Shown here piece by piece: positions 9,736 to 21,189 of a DNA stretch of 64,000 nt (position 1 is the stretch's first letter; every line of letters begins with the position of its first letter). This stretch comes from Micrasema longulum (Eukaryota; Arthropoda; Insecta; Trichoptera; Brachycentridae): contig JAGVSM010004988.1 in the NCBI GenBank assembly GCA_022494885.1, forward strand, positions 62,001-126,000, in the 5' to 3' direction. The position numbers were made by a program, and so were the translations under genes. The notes below the pieces were generated by a model. The model had not been told where the DNA came from. It did no database searches and saw only the letters and a program-made list of their open reading frames with translations.

Positions 9736-12340
9736 ATTCCAAGGATCGGTAAAGGCACTCGAAGATAAAAATAAAAAATTAACTTTAGTAGACGGAGACG
9801 GATTGGATTTAAAAGTTTCTTCATTTATGTCTTCAAAACTACTCTCCCTCGAAAACAAGAGAAGTTTTCACACTTGTTACAGATGCAACAAAATATTTTG
9901 TCACTCTGTTTTGTTTGTGAGTCATTTCCGGCATTGCAAGGATAAAAAACACAAGTGCCGTAAATGTAAAGATGAATTCTCTTCTAAAGACTCGCTTCTG
10001 ACACACTACATGTCTTGCCTCGAGTTCTACTGTTGGCATTGCAAGAAACAATTTGTCAGTCAGGCTTCACTGAAGATTCACTTCTTGAGTAAACATTTTC
10101 TGGATAGTGATCTATTTGTACACAGTAAACATGACTTTAGGTGTGAATTGTGCCTTGAGGTGTTTTACGATTCCGTGACTAATGTCAGCGAATGTTACTC
10201 AAAATATAAAAATATTGTCTGTAACGCTTGTGAACAAATAAAGAATTGCGCATTAAATGTCACATTAGAGTTTTCCGAATCAGAGACGGTTATGGTTATT
10301 AAACCTATGTTGTCTCAGCCAAATGATAATATCGTAATAGATGATAACCTTCTGAGTCCAACACCAGGTATTTCCTCCGTAGAATTAAATACTGTGAATC
10401 TACTCGGTAACAAAACTTACAAACACAAGGTTGACTTTCATCTCATCGATAAGAATGTTACCGAAGACTGTAATGCTTTAACAAAATATGAAGCCAAAAT
10501 AGATGAATTATTTCATTTGGAATGGAGAAAAACTTTCATCCCAAAAACTCTTTGTAGTATTTGTGAAGATCCAAAAGATTTTAAATCTTATTATTGTCTA
10601 AAGTTGCATAGGAAAAAAGTGCATGGTCTGGTTAAAATATTTGATGATGCTAAATATGTCTGTGCATTTTGTATTATAAAAATAAATTCACCGATTGAAA
10701 TGAGTAATCACATTTACAAAAGTCATGTTCCATATCTGAAATGTGACCATTGTGATGTATTGTTTCCTTCCTTAAATGTAAAATCATTTCATATGAAAAA
10801 GGTACATCCTCAGCTTGGAAAACTCTGCCTTTATTGTCCATTTCTGTTATCCAACATTTCTGCTCAAGAAAAAAAAAATCATACCAGCTGGCATCGACTA
10901 AAAGAACCATTGGCATGTGAGACATGCAATAAAGTGGTCATAGGAAGAGATAGGCTTCTAGGCCATCTACATATTCACAGACGTCAGTTAAAAGAACCAC
11001 TGCTTTGTACTCACTGTGGACAATTTGATAGATTTTTACATTCTCATGCCAACCAGTCCAAAGAAAAAATGAGGCTTTGTCTGACATGTGGAAAATTACT
11101 AACTCGAAAAAAATATCGAAGCCACATGAATACTAAACAGTGTCGTCCTGCCTCTCGCAACCCTGCCAAGCCGAAGCAGTGCTCGTATTGTGACAAAATA
11201 TTTAGTGATTCTAAGCGTGAATTTGAGCATCGTAGAATTGTTCATGAAAAGCACCTCTATTTGCCATGTCATTATTGTTTGAGAAAATTTCCTTTCCGTT
11301 ATGAAGTAAACAGACATGTTAAAAAATTCCATCCGGAATTCGCATCTGGACTACGCCCGCAAACAATCACCATGAAAGAAATTACTACACAACCACAATC
11401 CCCGCGAACAATCACTAAGAAAAATACTACTACAAAACCACCACCCCCAAAAGTATGTCCTACTTTTTCATGCTACGAATGTACCGAGCTATTCAAAACT
11501 CAAATACAGCTTGCCAATCATTTACGAATTCATCACGGAATTGTGGAAAAGAAATACGAGTGTCAGTATTGTTCCAGGGTATTCATACGGAAAGATACCC
11601 TGGAGGCTCATTTGCGCATCCACACGGGAGAGCTTCCATACTCTTGTCAAGTGTGCGGCCAGCGCTTCCGGCAGGTGGGAGGTTGCCGACGCCACCAGGC
11701 CAGACACGGGATCTCCTTGCCGAGGGAGCAACGTGCGTACAGGAAGAAAACTGCTACTGTGCAACCAACGTTTGCTAAAGACGGGCTAGCTGATGATGAA
11801 ATTCTTCCACAAACTTTCCAGTTCGATGCCCATGATATGGAAAATGCACAAGTGGAAGAGATGCATTTTAGTAGAAAGAAACATAGTGGTGGAAAAGTTT
11901 CCCAACGATATTTACAGCAGCACGTTCATGACCCAGAAATTGTACACAAAAGACACGGGGTCCCCTTGCCGAGCGAGCAACGTGTGTACAGGAAGAAAAC
12001 TGCTACTGTGCAAGAAATACCCGGCAGAGAAGGTCTGGCTGATGATGAAATTCACCCACAAACTTCCCAGTTTGACGTCCCTTATATGGAAAATGCACAA
12101 GTGGAAGAGATGCATTTTAGTAGAAAGAAACACAGTAGTGGAAAAGTTTCCCAACGGTCTTCACGGCATCACATTTACGACTCAGAATTTGTACACAAAA
12201 GAGAAAGCGATAGACTTTTCACAAAGAAACAGAAATTTGTAGGTGAAAAAGAAATTGAGAATCGCACTAGTAGGAAGAAAAGTGGTGGAAAATTTTCCCA
12301 ACCTTTTTGTTTGTTTGATATGCCCCATTTAGGTGATTAA
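9736..12340 (+). CDS. multi-C2H2 zinc-finger protein, terminal exon (copy 2)
   Basis: This tandem duplicate of the 5199-7476 exon has the same acceptor and split codon, with the first full codon at 9737. It encodes 867 residues. About the first 120 residues are identical to copy 1; beyond them the two differ steadily (SDLFVHSKH versus NDIFVHNKH, and so on). Finger order matches copy 1: C2HC/C2H2 fingers, the C4 motif (CELC...CNAC), the KYEAKIDELFHL linker, then the main finger block ending in a TGELPYS-linked pair. A Pro/Thr-rich insert (about 11370-11455) precedes the last fingers. The tail holds a 249-bp in-frame duplication (11702-11950 and 11951-12199), absent from copy 1. No 5' exon of its own lies between copies 1 and 2. 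Confidence 0.8.
11702..12199 (+). repeat. 249-bp in-frame tandem duplication in the zinc-finger tail
   Basis: Two units of 83 codons begin RHGISLPREQR (11702) and RHGVPLPSEQR (11951). Both contain YRKKTATV, ADDEI, FD...MENAQVEEMHFSRKKHS and GKVSQR. Copy 1 carries only one such unit. The second unit resembles the copy 1 unit (QEIPGREG) more than its neighbour does at that point. Confidence 0.85.
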
Positions 12341-12556
12341 AATAATATATCGGGAGTGTCATCCATATATCTTTATTTTGAATCAGTTATGTTCAACCAA
12401 GCAGAAAAACCATTTTGTCTATGGATTTTTACTTGTCCCCATTACATTTTCTTTTGAAATAGAAGTAATCAAAGCCTAAAATTTATGCTGTTAACAACAA
12501 AATGTATGCTCTTATTTTCTAAGTAGTTATTTATTTATGCTTTATTAAGTTATTCA

Positions 12557-12697
12557 AGGCCTTTGTCACACGAAAAGTTCTGGGTTCGATTCCCAGTGAG
12601 GACAAAAAAGGTGACGTAATTCAACACAAAATGGGCAAATTAATAATTCACACATTGGGCCTCCTGGCCTATTGTGGTGCAAAAATAAATAAATAGT
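12557..12697 (+). repeat. tRNA-derived SINE, family A, 5'-truncated
   Basis: A tRNA-type B box (GGTTCGATTCC) at about 12584 is followed by a body ending TTGGGCCTCCTGGCCTATTG and an AAATAAATAAATAG tail. The GGGCCTCCTGGCCT body block recurs on the minus strand in the full-length copy at 40084-40263. The A-box half is degraded. Confidence 0.65.
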
Positions 12698-13335
12698 TTT
12701 TAACATCTTATGGACTAATGTAAACTTTTAATAACATTATATTTAATATCAAAATTTATCCAGAAAATATTTTTTCTAATTGAAAAGGTAAAAGTATCGT
12801 TCTGACAAAAAGTCATTATATTCTGTTTCATTACTGCTGATTTTAAAGTGTTAACATAAGAGCAAAGCCATCCAACAACCATTTTACGTATGGCACCCTT
12901 GACGGCAGGGGTGGTGGGTTAAACATAAAACAAAAATTATGTGTTAACTCTATTACATTTATAAAAGGTTTATCAAAGTTATAAAAATCTAAAAGTATTG
13001 TATTAAGGAAACTTGTAACATTTGAAGATTAAATTAAAAGTGTGAAGGAAAATATGTTCATTCTAATTGTTGGTTGGTTAGGACTGCCTGACTTAGACGA
13101 TTCTATTTATTTCTACAGCTTCTAGTTTGTCCGAATTTTTCACATTATTATCAAATCAACATGTTAAAGTTTCAAATTATTTTTACTGTCTGAAGTATGA
13201 TCTAAATCTAAAGCATTTAAATGGGTTGCAGAATTAGATTTATCAATATAACCAGTATTGAATATGCTAAAAATGTTTGAAACGGAGGAAGTGAAACAAG
13301 AAAACATTATTTTGGCCAAATTCGATTTTATTTTT

Positions 13336-14445
13336 CAACATAATATATTCCTTTTAAACCGATAAAGCGAGTCCAACAATTTCCTAACTTTTTTGTCCTG
13401 TCCAAAAAGTAGTCTTTCAGAAGTTTTCCAAAATAAGCCTAATACCCGTATGCAGAGACAAAACTTAAGGTAAGGAAAGTACATTCTAATTTCAAATGCA
13501 GAGAATAACCCGAAGATGAAGACAATAGAATGTACTTTCCTCACCTTAAGGTTTGTCTCTGCATACGGGCATAAGTCTCAGCTATGAATTACTCATTTGA
13601 GTAAAATCGCTTACCGATGAGCCATCTTTTAAGATTTGGAAACAGGTAGAAGTTGCTGGGGGCCAGGTCTGGTGAATACGGTGTGGCTGAGGAACCTGTT
13701 CAAACCCGATTTTGTACAATTATGCTTGCGCAACTAACGATGAATGAGCAGGTGCATTTTCGTGATGAGAGAGAATAATGATGAATAGTAGCGCCAGTTA
13801 TGGATTAACCTTTTTCAAGATAGCCAATGAATATTACTCCATTCGCATTCCAAAATACGGAGGCCATAACCTTTCCCGTCCATTTTTGCATTTTTTAATG
13901 CTTCGGAGAACTTTTACCCGGCTGTTGCATGGACTCTGGTATGCAGAAATGTATCCATATGTCATCCACGGTTATGAATCGGCATGACCGCTGGATTTCG
14001 CGTATAAATTGCCAAATACTGCTGGGAAGTTGTAACACGAATTCGTTTTTGGTCCACTGTTGGCAAACGCGGCCTGTATCCTAAATGTCATGTATGATAT
14101 TGAATACACCGCTAGCTCCTTCAATTTCACTTTGGGGTCATTCAAGATAATGTCATAGATTTTTTAAACTTTTTCTGGTGTACTGACGGTCTTGGGCGTC
14201 CAGATAGTTCAGCGTCGTTGGTGCTTGGTACGGCCACAACGAAAGTCAGAAAACCACTTTTTCATCGACAATGCAGAGTCCGGTTAATACTTATCTAGCT
14301 TGGCTTTGGTCTCAGTTATCATTTTCTTGCGTAAATAATAATATTTATTCATAACGTGAAACTCAGATTTTTCTGTTAAAAAAAAAACTTAGAGGTTTGT
14401 TGCTTCTCACTGCTGTAACTTGTAAATGCTTTAACAAAAATGGCT
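13336..14445 (-). mobile_element. second mariner relic, badly decayed
   Basis: Reading the minus strand with frameshifts gives, from right to left, CGRTSTNDAELSGRPKTV, KIYDIILNDPKVKLKELA, then a core piece (YLAIYTRNPA, GKGYGLRILECEWSNIHWL), SHHENAPAHSSLVAQA, YSPDLAPSNFYLFPNLKRWL, and a C-terminus FGKLLKDYF...LKG. These are the successive blocks of a mariner transposase. The HDNAPAH motif has Glu where the second catalytic Asp should be, and stops interrupt the frame, so it is dead. A 129-bp palindromic MITE has inserted into its C-terminal part at 13443-13571. Confidence 0.75.
13443..13571. mobile_element. 129-bp palindromic MITE, copy 1 (TAA target duplication)
   Basis: The ends TACCCGTATGCAGAGACAAA and the matching inverted end form arms of about 45 bp. 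TAA stands on both sides (13440-13442 and 13572-13574), the 3-bp TWA duplication typical of PIF/Harbinger elements. A second copy of identical length is at 27813-27941. Confidence 0.8.
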
Positions 14446-14626
14446 GAAATTTTGACAGACATCTAATATAGGATGAAGCTTTTTATGCTTGGTTCACATT
14501 AGTGCAATCTCTTAGGATTATTCCAAAATTTTTGATCCACTTAGTAAATCTAAACCAGAAAGTTTGATTGATATTTTATATCAAAATTATTATTAAATTT
14601 TATCAATCCCTTCTTCAACATTTCAG

Positions 14627-16487
14627 ATTCTGGAGATCGGTAGATGAATCAAACAAGAATGTTATTTCCATAAATGAAAATAAAACTGAACATACTAAGT
14701 CTACATGGGTTATGTTACCAGCTGATAAAAAATGTATTTTGAAATGTTACAAGTGTCTTCAATTGTATGACAACCTTTTGCTTTATAAGAATCATAAAAT
14801 GCTATGTGGATTGAATTCCTCTACATCCACAACTCCTATTCAAGCTGATCACGACACAACTGGTGACATTGGTAAATCTAACTCTGTAATACGTTCTTAT
14901 CATGAGGGAACCAGCAATATAACTGTGTTTAATTGTCTGTTTTGTGAGAAACAATTTACAACGGAGAGTGCTCTAAAAGTTCATATTTTGAAGAAGCACT
15001 GCTCAGAAGACATGCAATTTCAACAAAACAAACACAATTTCACGTGTGAAATATGCTCTGCGGTATTTATAGAAAACTTAAAATATATTGATATGACCTA
15101 CCGGCAATATAAAATAATTATTTGCACTAATTGTAATATAAAACAGTCCTCTATAAAAGAAACAACTTCTCAAATTTCAAATACAAATTTTGAAGAAAAT
15201 ATTAACTGCAACAAAACTACTGATGTATGCAATAATGCTTTAAAATTGTATGAAGAAAAAATTGACAGAATGTTTATTACAAAACCTCGTCGAACATTAC
15301 ATTTGCAAAAATCTTGTTTCATTTGTAAATTTGAATATAAAAACCACAAGTCTTGGAGAAGACACATGAGAAAATATCACAAGTATTATAAATTGTTTTT
15401 AAAACCTCGTTTTTTATGCGCTTCCTGTAGATTTTATGGGCCCACTTTAAAGTCTGTCTCTGATCATACCTATGAAGAGCACATTCCAAAAATTAATATT
15501 GAATATAAAGGTGATTGCAAATATTCATGTACATGCAAGGATAACAAAACCCACAGAACTCAACAATACAGTAAGTTTTTGACTAGTGATATTGTTCAGA
15601 AATTTTTAACACTGCAAAACAAAACATTAAACACAGAAAATGGCACATCGAGTCTTAGCCCATCTAACTTAACAATACGAAAGGTTATCGAATGTAGGTA
15701 TTGTCCACAAATTGTTCACACTCCAGAAGAAAACATTGAACACAAACAATGGCATTTCTTGAAAGAGCCGTTGAAGTGTAAAATATGTAATAATATATCT
15801 ATAGGTAGAACCAGATTAAGAAAGCATGAGTTTAAACATAAAAATAAAGCTTATTCTGCCCTTTGTCCTAAATGTGGTGAGGTTTTTAAATCTGCAACAG
15901 AATTTTACTGCCATGTTAGTAAAAAACATAATATGGTGAAAAAGAGAAATGTACTCTGTCAAGACTGTGGAAAACTCATGCGTATTGACAACTATAACCT
16001 GCATAGGAAAACTTTCCATTCAACTTTGCAGAAACAATGCCACCTCTGTGGCAAGATTTATAAACATCATCAAGGCCTCATACTTCACCAGAAAAATTGC
16101 CAAAAAGAAAATATTACATTGAAAAACAAAACAAAATGTAATACATGTTCCAAGAAATTCTCTTCCGTGTCTTTGCTGGAAAAACACTCCTCCATTTGTC
16201 AAGTGGAATCCTTAAAATTCCAATGTGACGAGTGCAGTAAGCGCTTTCCATCGGAGGTGGAACTCGAACGTCATCGGGATCTAGTGCACGATGAAGTGGC
16301 GAGGAAACACAAGTGCCAATATTGTCCCAACAGGTTCAAGATAAAAGCCACTAAAATAGCTCACGAGAGAATACATACGGGAGAACGGCCTTACGATTGT
16401 AAGATATGTGGTTTACGCTTCAGAAAACCTTACAGCCTCAATCGCCACGAGAAGCGCTATCACACTAACGATAAAAGTGACGTGTAA
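14627..16487 (+). CDS. multi-C2H2 zinc-finger protein, terminal exon (copy 3, diverged)
   Basis: The exon begins after CATTTCAG (14626) with the same split codon as copies 1 and 2; the first full codon is Phe at 14628. It encodes about 619 residues to TAA at 16485-16487. Order of parts matches the other copies: a leading C2HC finger (CYKC...C), a C2H2 finger (CLFCEKQF...H), the C4 motif (CEIC...CTNC), the KLYEEKIDRMF linker, then about ten fingers, the last pair joined by TGERPYD. Sequence is much more diverged than between copies 1 and 2, and the basic tail is absent. It is A/T-rich in third positions. The DNA-binding role is inferred from the fingers. The in-frame ATG at 14568 is intronic. 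Confidence 0.8.
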
Positions 16488-16745
16488 CAGACCGGATTTA
16501 ACATGAAGTTAACATCAAATTTGACACCTATATTGAGTTATGTATCAAAATAAGACATTGTGCTATTAAATTTGACCAAAACTAAGCTTTTACATTACCA
16601 TAATTTCTTAACTTCTAAATATAAATGGTTTTATCACAAGTAATATGGTTGCATAGATACAGCTTATTATGAAATGTGATAAGCTAGTTAGCAGGTCATA
16701 CATAGGCCCTGTAAATCCTAGGCTTATCTACCTTTTCCATGACTA

Positions 16746-17034
16746 TAGTCCTTAAAATATAGCTTGATTAGAATGACAGCTGTCAAACTAATTTCATTAG
16801 TGATGGGAAATTACTGATCACAGATCAAATCGATTTTATCCGTTTTTTCATGCAATCATGAAACTCTGTTTCCGAAAATTGATATAAAAAATGCAAAAAC
16901 AAGCCTATTATAGAGTGTTTAACACAATTATTCACCAAAAAATAAGACATTTATACTTTTTTCATGAACAACATCAAATGAACTATTTTTTTTCTGACAA
17001 ATGTCACTCTAATCAAGCTATATTTTAAGGACTA
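16746..17034. mobile_element. 289-bp MITE with TA target duplication
   Basis: Inverted ends of about 35 bp begin TAGTCCTTAAAATATAGCTT and continue through TGATTAGA(A/G)TGACA. TA flanks both sides (16744-16745 and 17035-17036). This fits a Tc1/mariner-type MITE. No coding capacity. Confidence 0.8.
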
Positions 17035-17499
17035 TAATCTATTTTATAAACTATTTGTGCTAATGTTTAAGTTTGTCAAAACTATTGTAAGTTTTTGAAA
17101 TTTAGATTTAGTAGATATGCAATTATTTTAGGAAAACATTGTTCTACTTTGGTTATTGTAAATATTGTTGTAAAACATGTTATTATCTTGTTTAATTCAT
17201 TTACAATGTAAACTTTTTTTTATTATTGCCTACCAATTTCTGAATTACCAAAAATTATTAATACTCCTTATATTTTTGACTCCAAATATGACAAAGAGAA
17301 AATTAATGTTTATAGTACACTCTTTTTTCATAAAAATAAGGCTATGTATTATATTTTATTGGCAAAATGTTTGTGCATTGGATGAATAGTATAATAGATG
17401 TATTATGTTTTTAAAAATATATCAACCATTAAATCTTTAAGACCTAATGTTTGATTTTAGTTATAATATTTCAAAAATGGGGTTCGGACTTATTAGCAA

Positions 17500-17680
17500 A
17501 TTTCATCACTTTGGTTTCGTAAGTTCTTTCTTATCACATGCATCTATCTCACATTAACTCTATCAAAATCGTATTTCGCTCTCGTTTCCGCTGCATATAA
17601 ACCGATGCTCTTGTGCTACCTACCATCTATTCTTCATTTGTGTATCAGGGATAATCCCTTATTCATTCAGGTATTTCTTT
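17500..17680. repeat. dispersed repeat, related to 35540-35670
   Basis: Blocks TTTCGTAAG, ATCTCACA, TTTCCGCT(G/A)CAT and CTCTTGTGCTA occur in the same order and spacing at 35553-35665. Both are non-coding. The class of repeat is unknown. Confidence 0.4.
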
Positions 17681-17854
17681 CATTCCTACACCCTGATATG
17701 TATATTTTGAAAAATAATATAATATGTGTTAGGCATCTTTATTGATAAAACTATGATTTAAAATGTTTGTAGAATAGTTTGTGTGTAATCTTAAAAATAA
17801 AACATTTTCAATTTTTTTTGGTTTTAATTTCACGTTTCCCTTTACACATTTCAG

Positions 17855-17932
17855 AATCCAAGAAAAGTCGAATGAAAGTAAACCTAAGTTTATTCTTATA
17901 ATAAACAAGACCCCGTATACACCATCGCACTA
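17855..17932 (+). CDS. possible short alternative terminal exon of the zinc-finger locus
   Basis: A strong pyrimidine tract and ACATTTCAG precede 17855. With the same split-codon phase as the three zinc-finger exons, the frame reads IQEKSNESKPKFILIINKTP and then YTPSH before TAG. The pattern ESxxxxxI.IN.NKT resembles the first residues of copy 3 (DESNKNVISINENKT). It would give a finger-less isoform. This rests on splice-site position, phase and a short weak similarity only. Confidence 0.35.
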
Positions 17933-18649
17933 GTTGACGCATGTGGATAAACAAGACTGCACTATCTTAAATCTATATATTATTACTCTAGAAATTATTG
18001 ATTGCGTCTGTCCTCTCTCTCTGAACGGGCCCCGCTGGACGTCCGTTCAACGTGAGCAAACAGCCGCAGACCCCCACCTCAGACCATCCACGTCCTCACC
18101 CGACCACGGAGTAACTGGATTTCAAAAGACGCCACGCTTCCAGTCGACGAGATCGCCAAAAACTTTGTATATATAGGGTGTATAGCAATCAAATCCTTAC
18201 AAGTGCATATTTTTTTTCATTACTTTTTGATACTTTTGTCGCTGACTGACAGCTGTTGATCAGCTGTTAATAAATAGTTTTTATTTTAGAATATGTTTAA
18301 AGTTTATTTATAGACCTTCAATTGAACATTTATAAGTTACTGAAAGTTTTTTTTTTGTGAAATTATAAATTACCTGGAAGATAAGTGTTTTTTCAAAAGT
18401 GCATGGTCGTTATACTATAAACAATTTGATGTTTTTTTACAATAAATACTGTCCTTTAAATAAAAAAGAAGGCTTAAAATTAATATCGTGAAATTTGTGG
18501 GTGCTTAATCAAGAAAGCATTATCATTTTACTGAAAAAAATGTTTTAATAAGTAGTTAGAAAGCGACAAATAATTTATTATTGACATTTAAAAATATGTC
18601 TTGCCGCCATCCAGTAAATCTATTAAAGCTATTTATGACACTACTCTCG

Positions 18650-18790
18650 AAGTCGGTCGTAGCCGAGTGGATAGCACGTCCAGTTTTGAAATTGACCTGA
18701 GTGAGTTCGATTTGCGGTTTAACTTCTGTATATATTATTTTAGTTTTAATTTTAGACCGTCTCTCATTAGCACCACCTATGTTTAAAAAA
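18650..18790 (+). repeat. tRNA-like SINE head, family C
   Basis: An A-box match TAGCCGAGTGG at about 18660 and a B-box-like GAGTTCGATTTG at about 18706 are about 45 bp apart, the tRNA spacing. The anticodon arm is not convincing as a real tRNA. A poly(A)-rich end follows. Confidence 0.5.
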
Positions 18791-18889
18791 AAAAGAAGAA
18801 ACTAAATAAAACATAGACGCTGGCAAACTAAAAAAAAAAGATTCAACATCTATAAAAAAAAAAAAATTAAAATTAAAAAAATTTTTTTT

Positions 18890-19085
18890 TTTTAAAGGAA
18901 TATTTGCGTTCTTATTATTTACCCAAATATTTCATTTTGAGGGCCATTTCCAACGAGTTGTAAATAACTCACTATTAGAAAATGAGAATCAAGTTGGGGT
19001 AGAGTGGGATTCGAACCACATACCTTTGGTCCCTGAGTCCGAGACACTAGCCACAGGACCACAACCCGATCGAACCCAAATAAAT
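18890..19085 (-). repeat. tRNA-derived SINE, family C, minus strand
   Basis: On the minus strand a tRNA-like head (GGCTAGTGTCTCGGACTC... GGTTCGAATCCCAC) is followed by a body ending near a poly(T) run on the plus strand. A diverged relative with the same body order lies at 48590-49010. Confidence 0.6.
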
Positions 19086-19583
19086 AATTAGTATATAATA
19101 AAACATAGGTGGCGCTGGCAGACTAAAAATAATGTTGCCTGCTAGTTATAATTAATATTTCAAATGATTTATTTACCTGGCTTGCCTTAATGCAATAAAA
19201 AATCAACATAACATCAAAAAGTGTTTTCCAAATAGTGCCAATATTAGATTGTTATGAGGAATATTTTTATTATTTTACAACGTTCACAAAATGCACATTA
19301 AGAAAACCATTAAATAAAATTCCTGCGATGTTTTATCAAAATTTAATAACATTTTAACAAATACATAATATTAAATTGCATAGTAATACGATAGGTATAA
19401 TCATTAACACCTTGATTAATCTAAATAATTTATAAAAATACATGTTATATATTATATGAAATAGGTGTTTAAGCATAATTTAAATAAAAATAATAAATTT
19501 ATCACAATAATTACAGACAGAATATACAAAAAACATAAAATGATACCCTTGCAGTAAATAATGGGTCAACACGGTGTACTGAC

Positions 19584-20843
19584 ATATCGTCGGTGATACC
19601 GCATAACTATATTTTTGTTTTGACGTGAACCTAAAAACCGTTCTGTTAATATGTACGTATATTACTTAGGATTTTAATAAACCGAAAATAACTGGAGTAT
19701 CAGAAAAACTATCATTATTTAGAGTAAAAATAGCAATAATATAAAAGTAACGGCTCTTAATCCCTATAACGAATTTACTGCAGTAATACATTTTCATAAA
19801 AAGAACAGGTTACACCTCAAGAGTAATAATGCATAACCTAGAAAGAAGCCCTAACACTATGTTTCATAGAACTCAAGCGATGTTGGTTTGTTGGCTAGCC
19901 ACCAATTAGTGGCCGTTTTGTTTTATTTGAGGACATGCGCATAACGGTTCGATCGGATGCTTTTGTAGCTGTGCTTTGCTTTGTTTGTAAATAACTTGGA
20001 TATTTACGTTATAATAAATAAAAATCATGAATTGCGTTATGTTTGGTTGCAGCAGTAGGAGTGTCAAAGGTGTTAAAGGAGTCAGTTTTCACAGGTAATT
20101 GATTCCGAATATTTCCCCATGATTTACATTGATTTTTGGCATTTATTGTCCCGACACGTGTATTATGTTGCTTAAAAACTTTCTTTATATCAACATATTT
20201 ACTTCAGATACTATTTTTTCTCAATTTAGGGGATAAATTTGTGAATTAAAGTATGTTTACTGTTGATAATGACAGTTGATTATGGGCAATATGTCAGGGC
20301 CGCACTAGGCATCCATATAAAGTTTGAGTTTTTATCGAGTAGAGGTCGATTAAAATTTTACTCGAAAATAGCAACGTTAACCTTGAAATCGCATCTAAAA
20401 TGACGTGTCCATATTTCAGGCCGCTACGACTCACCATTTCGAAGATGTGACGGACAAACAAACTCAACACAGGACTTTGGTTCAATGGAGTTGGGATTTA
20501 TGTATCAATAATTATAACAAATATATTGTGAATAAATAAATAAAAAAATAAACACAAACACGTATTTTCAGATTTATAAAATAAATGTAGGCAAATTAAT
20601 GAAAAATAGATTGGAATAACCCTGCAATGATAAATACATAGGTACATATTTAAAAGTAATTACAATGCAAATTAATATCCATTTGGCAATTCTCGACCTG
20701 AGTACGGCCCATTGTTTTGCTGCGAACTGTAGCTAACTTAATACCCAATAGTCATATAATGGTTTTCCTACGTTTGGGCTCCTTTCTAGGTTACGCATTA
20801 TTACTCTGAGGGTTACACTGTATTGCAGTATCACCGACGATAT
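19584..20843 (+). mobile_element. P-like inverted-repeat element carrying a THAP first exon
   Basis: Outer inverted ends ATATCGTCGGTGATAC lie at 19584-19599 and 20828-20843. A longer inner inverted repeat pairs 19809-19851 with 20776-20818 (TAATAATGCRTAACCTAGAA core). On the left about 210 bp separate outer and inner repeats, on the right only about 10 bp, so one arm gained or lost sequence. A THAP-type first exon sits inside at 20027-20094. THAP domains serve as the DNA-binding domain of P elements, so a non-autonomous or decayed P-like transposon is the simplest reading. No transposase core was recognised inside. Confidence 0.65.
20027..20094 (+). CDS. THAP-domain first exon inside the inverted-repeat element
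   Basis: ATG at 20027 opens MNCVMFGCSSRSVKGVKGVS, followed by FHR split by the donor CACAG|GTAATT at 20094. Cys-x4-Cys followed by a short basic loop and VSFHR(F/L)P is the standard start of a THAP domain, and many THAP genes have an intron here. The frame is intact, but the exons for the second zinc ligands (C-x2-H) and the AVP motif were not found downstream in the element. Confidence 0.6.
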
Positions 20844-21189
20844 ATAATAAATATACGAGTATCATGTCCCAAAAATCATTCTAGACTGGGCAACCTATTT
20901 AAGTGTAATATTAAACAAAACAATGTTTTTGAATAAATAAATATAGAATTTCAAAAATTAATTACACAGGAAAATAATGACGGGCACTATGAACAACTAG
21001 ATTTGAATATACTAATTATAGTAATGTTCCTGATTGGTAATTTCACTTAATAAAGGCCAGTTTTACTATCATATAAAACGTTCATAACATGCTCTACAAA
21101 TAATTAGGTAAGGAGTATTTGTAGATATAAAAAAAATATAATAACAATCTGGTGTTCTATAAACAAATTTGTCAATGTGTTCCTACAGC

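Noticed and set aside
13778..13987. 69-codon plus-strand open frame
   Set aside because: Antisense of the decayed mariner transposase.
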